This document shows, piece after piece, positions 56,391 through 64,000 of a DNA stretch of 64,000 bases. The stretch is from assembly GCA_030867875.1 (NCBI GenBank), contig JAOWCC010001501.1, forward strand, positions 29,842,792-29,906,791, written 5' to 3'. The notes below the pieces were generated by a model, which saw only the letters and a program-made list of their open reading frames with translations, was not told where the DNA came from and did not search any database. Position numbers and translations under genes: made by a program. The DNA comes from Actinernus sp. WN-2022. Its lineage: Eukaryota > Cnidaria > Anthozoa > Actiniaria > Actinernidae. Each line of letters starts with the position of its first letter. Positions within the stretch are counted from its first letter, which is position 1.

Positions 56391-57532
56391 TAGACCAAGT
56401 TTTACGGATATTTTATACTTTAATTCCTTCAACACTCACAAAATGGCAACATTTTACAGTTGTTGCCATAGGAATCCCACTTCCAATCCCACCTCGATCC
56501 CGTTCATTAGCCGTCACCTCCCTGGTTTATCTATGCTGCCCCACAATATCCGGTTTGTATTCAACCATCCAATCACATAGTTTCCTCATTTGATACTTTA
56601 AGCCAACAAAACACACACCTTCCCTCTTTCGGCTCGCTATGCACTCCAAGAAGGTCCTTGAATTACGCAAGAACAGGGTTCCTCGTCTACTACTCTCAAC
56701 TCCTATTTCTGACGACAAAGGTGCATTCACAAACCTATTTTCTTTTATAGTACTGCCTCATTTTACCTTCATATATTACTCCCCCACCTCCCCAATTTCT
56801 CTCCCGATGTCCGTCCCACTTCTCGGTGAGCGCTTTATGCACCTAGATTTTCAACAATATCCTTTACACACACTTCGTGTCAACCCTAATTTATCCTAAT
56901 TCCCTACCAATAGTACCCCTATTTCACACAACAATATCCCACCTAACCAGCTACCCTGGTACCCAAGAGCAGTGTGTAGGATAGATACATCTGGGCCTAG
57001 ATGTTTTTGAAACACACTCAACCTCTGAAGAGAATTGTCGGTATTTGTGGTCTTTGGGAACTCTACTTGGGTTTGCTTTCGTATGAGCTCATCTTTTCGG
57101 TATCCTTCCCTCCTTTCCTATCCCAGCCATACCACAACTTTTCTAGCCATTTACCATGCATATGGCCAGCAGTTCACAAAATTCCCACATCTTTTATGCC
57201 CCCAAAACCCGCGATTTTCTCATATAGTAGTATACAAAGTGGCGGTTCTGGCACAGCACCTCAGTTTTTGTTGTGTCGTCACATCCGATGACCCCCTCCC
57301 CCCACCGCATCGTTTGGACTTGCTGCCCCAAATCCCAACTTATTATCTCCGGGGTACCATAGATGTTGTAATTTGGTACAACAAAGTCCAAACAATACGT
57401 TGGGGTTCGGGGGCCATCAAACGCGACGACACAATAAAAACAAAGGTACTACACCAGAACCTCCACTTTCTATACTACTTTATTGTATTTTGATACCCAA
57501 TTAGAGAAAGGTTATTAATAAGGTATTATACG
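56391..57532. other. C-rich spacer before the PolB fragment
   Basis: G-poor plus strand with featureless ORFs. Repeated TGTCGTC and TTGTAC-type words at 57260-57460 are imperfectly inverted (GTCCAAACAATACG against CATCGTTTGGAC). No Polinton terminal repeat was recognised. Confidence 0.4.
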
Positions 57533-58167
57533 ATGGCTGAACACATACTTGAATTCGTTCGAGTGCCCAGGCCCATTACGGGCTATTTACGAGGATGGAA
57601 GATGGATGTTCCAGATGGTAACCCTCTAGGAGCAGACCCAGCTGCTTTCCTAGCTGGCGTGCGGAGGCAGACTACCGAAAAGATCGAGGAAGAGCTACAA
57701 GACCTCAATAGCTTTAAGGTTCAGCTAGCTCTGAACATAACACTCCGGCTCGACAAACCCGAGGGTTCAGTATATGACATAGTTACCTTTTGGAGTTCGC
57801 AAGCAGTTTTGACCAAGAGAGAAGTGGATAAGTAGAGAAGTGGATAAGTAGAGGATCGAACTGGGTTATAGATAGAGTCAACATCCTATGGTTAAATATC
57901 GCTCGATACCAACCACTCCGTGAAGGTTCATATTTACCACTACCCCCCGAAATCGCGAATAAGAAAGCCGCGATCAATGTGAAAAACAAAGACGACTGCT
58001 GCTTCCGTTGGGCACTACGCGCAGAAACGTTTCGAGTTGTAAAAAACCCTCAGAGAACGTCGAGTTACCCAAAAGATGATGGGTTTAACTTTGATGGGGT
58101 TGACTCGCCAACACCAATCTCACAAGTATCACGGTTCGAGAAGCAAAACAAAATCTCCATCAATGTG
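57533..58167 (+). pseudogene. polB: Polinton/adintovirus-like PolB, N-terminal part (broken)
   Basis: ATG at 57533 opens 100 codons typical of the N-terminal region of protein-primed family B DNA polymerases in Polintons and adintoviruses. The frame is broken by a 16-bp tandem duplication (57818-57833 and 57834-57849) with a TAG, and resumes from about 57853 in another phase with WVIDRVNILWLNIARY, PLPPEIANKKA and CCFRWALRAETF, reaching the insertion at 58168. The product would copy the element's linear genome from a protein primer. This copy is inactive: a frameshift, a stop and a 4.36-kb insertion separate it from its next part at 62527. Identification is by family resemblance; confidence in the family is good. 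Confidence 0.8.
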
Positions 58168-58230
58168 TATGGGCGGCCGTTACCACCAAAAATACAGAAC
58201 AGGAATCATTTAACAAAGAATTGTGGAATG

Positions 58231-58668
58231 ATCAATACAAAACACGAACGGAATAGACAGAAATGAAGTCATCTAACTATCTCTTGTCAAATGGAACAGA
58301 CAAAACACAAATGATAAAGACAAAACACGAACGATCTAACTACCGACGTAGAAATGATTCAACCAAGTATCAAATGATCAATACAAAACACGAACGGAAT
58401 AGACAGAAATGAAATCATCTAACTATCTCTTGTCAAATGGAACAGACAAAACACAAATGGTAAAGACAAAACACGAACGATCTAACTACCGACGTAGAAA
58501 TGATTCAACCAAGTATCAAATGATCAATACAAAACACGAACGAAATAGACAGAAATGAAATCATCTAACTATCTCTTGTCAAATGGAACAGACAAAACAC
58601 AAATGGTAAAGACAAAACACGAACGATCTAACTACCGACGTAGAAATGATTCAACCAAGTATCAAATG
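58231..58668 (+). repeat. 146-bp tandem repeat, left arm (3 units)
   Basis: Units start at 58231, 58377 and 58523, each beginning ATCAATACAAAACACGAACG, with a degenerate partial unit from 58669. Within the unit, CAAATG-, AAAACACGAACGATC- and TCTAACTA-type words recur, so it probably grew from shorter repeats. Confidence 0.95.
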
Positions 58669-59716
58669 ATCAATACAAAACACGAATGATCCAACTCGCT
58701 TATGTCAAATGGAAAGATAATAATGAAATGATCCAACCTAAATACAAACGATCCAACGCAAAGTAATTCAATTCAACGTAAACACAAATGGTTTGGCGTG
58801 ATGTCAAATGATCAAGTCAACAGTCGAATGGTTCAGTCAACAGTCGAACGGTTCAGTCGACGGGGGGTCTCCATGACGTCACGCACTGCAAAATTGGCGG
58901 CAAAACAAAAAGCTGCCATGTTTGGACATGTTTGTCTCCTGAGTTGGTTCTACTATAAATCGATTCTGGTACTAAGTGTTTATTGCTATTTTACATCATC
59001 CTGAGAAGTTGTTAATAATATTTTATCAGCTTGTTTTGCTAGTCACCCAAATTAGTCTAGTCTAGCTAGGAAAATCGAAGGTCTTCCCGGTTGCAAAGTG
59101 GGCTTGAACTGATCTATATTACAGGCGCGGATCCAGAAAAACATCTGATCGGTTTCCGACTTCCCAATTCAAACTCCAAAATTGGAAATTTTACTGAACC
59201 CCCCTCCCCCTTAAATCTGGAAATTTTGACCGGTTTCCGTAAACCGTTTAAACCGGTCTGGATCCGCGCCTGTATTATGATTCCTCTTAGACTTTAATAG
59301 TTCTTAATTACATCATTGATTATAACACAAAAATATCCGAACATTTAACTTTCATTTGGAATGTTCTGTCATGGTTCAGTTCAAAGAGAAATCAGACGCC
59401 TCTATACTTACGGATTTCCGGCCTCGGACTTTAAATGCATGCATACCTGGAGCCATTAGCTCCTGCATGTGCATACCTCGTTCAAACTGCTACAAGTTCG
59501 CATCGAAATTTTCACCGGAATACAACACTTCACATATGTAATTGTTGTGAGCCTCTGTAAATCCGCCTAAGCAGATGTTCTCAAGTGGATCGGAAAAGTA
59601 CATGTATGTGATATTTTTTGAAATCCAGTTAACATACTCTCCTTGTCAGTAGAAATGATCCACGAAATACTCACTCAACATCTTTATCAATCGCCACTGA
59701 CATTTGACTCAGAATC

Positions 59717-60837
59717 AGAATACCAGTTCTACCAAGAATGCACGAAATATGCATAAGAGGGCACCGAATATGAGACTATTTCAGGTAGTTACAGTGAAAT
59801 GGCTTTTCATCACCATATATAGTAAATCCCATTTCTCGAGCGAGCATATAAGAGTTTTGCTTATTATGGAAAGAAAATAATATTTATTTGCACAATTTAT
59901 ATACAAATGTAATACAAACTTCTCTGTTGAAACATCTGATACGGCAATTTGCCTCGACCATGCTAAGGCCATCCCAATAGATGTTTTGTTTACCATCATC
60001 CGACCGACTCTTTTTGGGGGGAAATCCAAAAGAAATTCAAAGTTTATAAAGACCGACCCAATTTTGTGGAAAAGTTTCTTACTTTTCTCGTGCAAGTTGT
60101 CAATCCACAAATTATTTTAATTCATCGACAAGACTAAAAGGAAAAGTAATATCGCAGGATAATGTATTTACATTTTGAAAAAGTTTTGAATGCCACTAAG
60201 CTGAGCGAATAACATCATATAGTTCTTGCGTTTGCAATACGTGAAACTGATACCGCATCGTGAAAGCTTATGAGGCGGGTTCGATGACACTTCAGATCGA
60301 CGTTGTAAGGAAACTGCTGCAGCGAACGCAGCTAAAGCAGCTTGATTTTCAGACGGGCTATTGTCCGTAGCCAATACAGTAACAACGTCGCTAATTGGGC
60401 ACAACAAATCAGCCGGGAATGTGGAACACATTCCTGATTTGTGCCAAATCAGACGAGAGCAACTAGAGCCGCTTTGGAACTAGACTTTATAGTGTTCCCA
60501 GGGCTCTTCTTCTTCCTTCTCCTTTTCTTCTTTTCCCTCCCGCTCCCTCTCCTTTTCTTCGCCCGCTCTTCACCCCTTTCTCTTCGCCCCTGGGTATCCG
60601 AGGTAGGGCTTAGCAAGTAAGCCTCCTTTTGTGTTAAAACGTATGATCTTGTGTAACAAAATTCAAAGTATATTGTCATTTCGTGAGGTTTTGATGGACT
60701 TTGATGTAGTAAATGGGAAAAGAATCCTAGTGATTTTTTCGAACAATAGTATCGGCACTTATTTTGAGCGGAAATGCCCTTAAATTTGCTTTTTGTAGCA
60801 TCACAATAAGGTAACGGTATTTCGCGAGGTTTTGATG
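59717..60837. other. Unique core of the 58168-62526 foldback element
   Basis: Two minus-strand frames stand out: 60431-60168 (ATG start, 87 codons, Ala-rich middle with DNSPSENQAALAAFAAAV) and the downstream frame 60110-59781. They are collinear and could be remnants of one protein, possibly the lost transposase or captured cargo; neither is recognised. A pyrimidine-rich tract (60505-60590) explains the Arg/Lys-rich minus ORF there. Confidence 0.35.
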
Positions 60838-61879
60838 GATTTCTGAGTCAAATGTCAGTGGTGAGTGATAAAGATGTTGAGTGAGTATTTCGTGGATCAT
60901 TTCTACTGACAAAGAGAGTATGTTAACTGGATTTCAAAAAATATCACATACATGTACTTTTCCACTTGAGAACATCTGCTTAGGCGGATTTACAGAGGCT
61001 CACAACAATTACATATGTGAAGTGTTGTATTCCGGTGAAAATTTCGATGCGAACTTGTAGCAGTTTGAACGAGGTATGCACATGCAGGAGCTAATGGCTC
61101 CAGGTATGCATGCATTTAAAGTCCGAGGCCGGAAATCCGTAAGTATAGAGGCGTCTGATTTCTCTTTGAACTGAACGATGACAGAACATTCCAAATGAAA
61201 GTTAAATGTTCGGATATTTTTGTGTTATAATCAATGATGTAATTAAGAACTATTAAAGTCTGAGAGGAATCATAATACAGGCGCGGATCCAGACCGGTTT
61301 AAACGGTTTACGGAAACCGGTCAAAATTTCCAGATTTAAGGGGGAGGGGGGTTCAGTAAAATTTCCAATTTTGGAGTTTGAATTGGGAAGTCGGAAACCG
61401 ATCAGATGTTTTTCTGGATCCGCGCCTGTAATATAGATCAGTTCAAGCCCACTTTGCAACCGGGAAGACCTTCGATTTTCCTAGCTAGACTAGACTAATT
61501 TGGGTGACTAGCTAAACAAGCTGATAAAATATTATTAACAACTTCTCAGGATGATGTAAAATAGCAATAAACACTTAGTACCAGAATCGATTTATAGTAG
61601 AACCAACTCAGGAGACAAACATGTCCAAACATGGCAACTTTGTTTTGCCGCCAATTTTGCAGTGCGTGACGTCATGGAGACCCCCCGTCGACTGAACCAT
61701 TCGACTGTTGACTGAACCATTCGACTGTTGACTTGATCATTTGACATCACGCCAAACCATTCGTGTTTACGTTGAATTGAATTACTTTGCGTTGGATCGT
61801 TTGTATTTAGGTTGGATCATTTCATTATTATCTTTCCATTTGACATAAGCGAGTTGGATCATTCGTGTTTTGTATTGAT

Positions 61880-62463
61880 CATTTGATACTTGGTTGAATC
61901 ATTTCTACGTCGGTAGTTAGATCGTTCGTGTTTTGTCTTTACCATTTGTGTTTTGTCTGTTCCATTTGACAAGAGATAGTTAGATGATTTCATTTCTGTC
62001 TATTCCGTTCGTGTTTTGTATTGATCATTTGATACTTGGTTGAATCATTTCTACGTCGGTAGTTAGATCGTTCGTGTTTTGTCTTTACCATTTGTGTTTT
62101 GTCTGTTCCATTTGACAAGAGATAGTTAGATGATTTCATTTCTGTCTATTCCGTTCGTGTTTTGTATTGATCATTTGATACTTGGTTGAACCATTTCTAC
62201 GTCGGTAGTTAGATCGTTCGTGTTTTGTCTTTACCATTTGTGTTTTGTCTGTTCCATTTGACAAGAGATAGTTAGATGATTTCATTTCTGTCTATTCCGT
62301 TCGTGTTTTGTATTGATCATTTGATACTTGGTTGAACCATTTCTACGTCGGTAGTTAGATCGTTCGTGTTTTGTCTTTACCATTTGTGTTTTGTCTGTTC
62401 CATTTGACAAGAGATAGTTAGATGATTTCATTTCTGTCTATTCCGTTCGTGTTTTGTATTGAT
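61880..62463 (-). repeat. 146-bp tandem repeat, right arm (4 units)
   Basis: Inverted counterpart with unit ends at 62025, 62171, 62317 and 62463. It has one unit more than the left arm, showing copy-number change after the arms formed. Confidence 0.95.
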
Positions 62464-62526
62464 CATTCCACAATTCTTTGTTAAATGATTCCTGTTCTGT
62501 ATTTTTGGTGGTAACGGCCGCCCATA

Positions 62527-63002
62527 AATGTGTTTGGTTGGGATTTTGAGGAAAAGTGCTTGATCGTACATCACATCTCGAAGGAGACCTTTTCGAAGCG
62601 TGTTAACCTCTTCCTAATAGAGTGCCCAAAGAGCGGCTGACAACACTACTGCTGGATCAAGGACCTCAATCGCCTCCTATTCGATCAAACAAAGCACGAA
62701 CATAGGAAACACTTCTGCGAGCGATGTCGTCTACATGGATATTCCGACGAAGCTCTTCTTGCAAAGCACACTCCAGAGTGCAACGGCGCCGATGACCGAG
62801 CCATTCGCATTGAAATGCCCACCAATGAGAACAACAAAGTCTCCTTTCAGAATATCCACAAACAGCTTAAAGTTCCCTACATTATCTATGCAGACTTTGA
62901 GGCTTTGACCACTAAGATCGAGGGACCCGCCCAAGACCCCGGAAAGAGCAACACGCAAAAGACAGAAGAACATGTTCCCTGTGGATTCTCTTCTAATCCA
63001 AC
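62527..63002 (+). pseudogene. polB: Polinton/adintovirus-like PolB, second part (truncated)
   Basis: The PolB frame resumes immediately after the transposon's second target copy. It contains a TGA at 62638-62640, then a Cys/His cluster (HFCERC, HTPECNG) and YIIYADFEAL, the ExoI motif of the 3'-5' proofreading exonuclease. Homology ends near 63000, before the polymerase palm. An approximately 70-bp unrelated stretch then joins the opposite-strand integrase. The rest of the polymerase is absent, consistent with an internal deletion of the host element. Confidence 0.85.
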
Positions 63003-63054
63003 AGTCCGCGAATACGTAGGAGTTTTGATGTTCACTTGCTGTTAGTACCAATAC

Positions 63055-63750
63055 TGTATTAGAAGGCTCCTTCCCTGTAAGACGAGTCACCTCGTTGTTC
63101 ATGGCTTTGATAACATCAGGAAGTCGCAACACCCATTCTCTACTACGCTCGTCTGATCCTTCCGAAGTAAGTACCATTTCCTGTGCATATTGATATCCAA
63201 ACAATCTCTCAGCTAGTGTTCTGTTTGCTCGCTCAACGAATCCTTGCGCCCTGTGGTTGCCGGCATCATCCCGTTGGACTTTCGTACCATGCCGTTCCAA
63301 TGTTCCAGACAGCTGCCCCATCAATTCTCTACCGGGATCGACTTGTAGCGTTTTTGGCCATTCTAGTGGACTACGCTTGTATATTCGTTCAAAAGCTGCA
63401 GCCACTTCACTACTATCTTTCGAGGCTAAAGGCTCGGCTTCTTTATATCGAGAAGCAACATCGATCACCACTAAAGCATATTTATATAGCTTTCGCCCCC
63501 GCCCAGGTCTATCATGAGGTAGAAAGATCAAATCAGCCTGGTGAACCTCATTTGGTTTCGATACAGTCCAATGTGGTCGTGGGATATATCGCGGCGGTGG
63601 TAGGTATATCTGCCATAGTGCTTGTTTCTCTAACCAACTCTTAGCTGCATCTTCCGATACCTCTGCTGCCACCGCTAGCTTACCAATTGCGGCGTAGCCT
63701 TTTCAGTATCCCTCAGGACCATAGAAGGTATTCGCAAGTCGAGACTCCAT
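63055..63750 (-). pseudogene. int: Polinton-type integrase (DDE, broken)
   Basis: ATG at 63750 starts a frame that meets an in-frame TGA at 63705-63703 and then continues through the retroviral-type integrase core. Catalytic-type motifs are visible: QADLIFLP (first Asp), LQVDPGREL (second Asp) and GFVERANRTLAERL (Glu). Family similarity ends near LTGKEP (about 63070); the C-terminal domain is missing at the junction with PolB. The enzyme would insert the element's linear DNA with a short target duplication. The stop and 3' truncation make this copy non-functional. Confidence 0.85.
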
Positions 63751-63774
63751 TATATCTACACTATGCTTCAAACT

Positions 63775-64000
63775 TCAATAAGCAGAAATATATTCCGTTT
63801 TTTTAAGAGCACAGCTATAGCCAGCGACTAGCAGCATAGCCAATAGCAAGCATCCCCCACCTACGTAGATTAACTCACCTTTCTTTTGTGAACTAGAAGG
63901 TTGATAGTAGTCAGAGAAGTGTGGTTCCTTAAAATCCCGCGGATGTATGTGGTCCAATCCCACGTTTACAGTATTATATAGCTCGAGGTTTTTGTTTGTA
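63775..64000 (-). CDS. Small membrane protein upstream of integrase (partial at window edge)
   Basis: The frame is open from the window edge to a stop at 63775, 25 bp before the integrase ATG and on the same strand. The visible C-terminal part is hydrophilic, then has one strong membrane segment (LIYVGGGCLLLAMLLVAGYS), followed by a short tail. No ATG is seen within the window, so the start lies beyond it. Small one-pass proteins are common in Polinton/adintovirus genomes, but this one is not recognised. Confidence 0.5.
   Translation of the reverse strand, partial: TNKNLELYNTVNVGLDHIHPRDFKEPHFSDYYQPSSSQKKGELIYVGGGCLLLAMLLVAGYSCALKKTEYISAY

Larger units (their letters stand above)
58168..62526. 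mobile_element. 4.36-kb foldback transposon, TATGG ends, 6-bp target duplication
   Basis: Ends TATGGGCGGCCGTTACC and its inverse are flanked by AATGTG at 58162-58167 and 62527-62532, inside PolB coding sequence. Inverted arms run 58168 to about 59716 and about 60838 to 62526. They are nearly identical over about 1.55 kb apart from one extra 146-bp unit in the right arm. The unique core is about 1.1 kb. No transposase is recognised. Mirror-image ORFs in the arms are not genes. It shares end motif, duplication size and minisatellite-filled arms with 11388-14247. Confidence 0.9.

Noticed and set aside
58231..58668. CRISPR-like regular repeat
   Set aside because: Units are 146 bp and contiguous without unique spacers, in a eukaryotic transposon arm.
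60449..60679. Arg/Lys-rich minus ORF (76 codons)
   Set aside because: Encoded by a pyrimidine-rich low-complexity tract in the foldback core.
59356..61194. Identical 61- and 68-codon ORFs on opposite strands (59091-59541 and 61009-61459)
   Set aside because: They lie in the inverted arms of the 58168-62526 element and are duplicated by structure, with no family resemblance.
62731..63050. C-terminal third of the open integrase frame
   Set aside because: From about 63050 downward the minus frame is antisense to PolB coding sequence (YIIYADFEAL), so the frame is open by chance there and is not integrase.

Overview
This is eukaryotic, intron-containing, repeat-saturated DNA. A secreted C-type lectin gene with phase-1 introns, a tRNA-derived SINE, several LINE families, Polinton/adintovirus-type genes and many foldback elements fit a cnidarian, most likely a hexacoral such as a stony coral. 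The assignment rests on family resemblance and is not proven. No bacterial operon, rRNA or CRISPR array was seen.

Layout. (1) 0-5 kb: a possible virus-like island. It holds a small RING-like ORF, a GC-rich 333-codon ORF with a GRF-type zinc finger, a 35-bp CCAAT/TATA-like tandem array with CRE and GC box directly upstream of that ORF, and two overlapping minus-strand ORFs. (2) 5.4-6.9 kb: a transposon with ends CAAGGGCACCCAACG carrying two further insertions, each with its own target duplication. (3) 9-15.5 kb: Helentron/DINE-like elements, one split by a 2.86-kb foldback transposon with minisatellite arms, itself containing another copy of the CAAGGGCACC element. (4) 17-19 kb: a LINE remnant split by two MITEs. 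(5) 20.8-32.6 kb, minus strand: a three-exon C-type lectin gene. About 85% of its intron 1 is transposon, including a 4.44-kb Kolobok-like element with a decayed THAP transposase and a 1.5-kb Helentron-like element. (6) 33-53 kb: MITEs, LINE 3' ends, six more Helentron-like copies (some head to tail) and tandem repeats. (7) 53.4-57.5 kb: a G/T-rich degenerate array, then a long C-rich, G-poor tract holding a Harbinger-type MITE and a SINE. (8) 57.5-64 kb: remains of a Polinton/adintovirus-like element (protein-primed PolB and integrase, both broken). PolB is interrupted by a 4.36-kb foldback transposon flanked by an exact 6-bp target duplication.

The only convincing host gene is the lectin: signal peptide, short helical neck with a Pro-rich hinge, then one CTLD. 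Nearly everything else is mobile DNA whose insertion order can be read from nesting and target duplications. The best candidate for something undescribed is a foldback transposon type seen twice, at 11388-14247 and 58168-62526. Both copies have ends starting TATGG, 6-bp target duplications and arms built largely of tandem minisatellites. A closely related unoccupied site for the first copy lies elsewhere in the window, at 48061.
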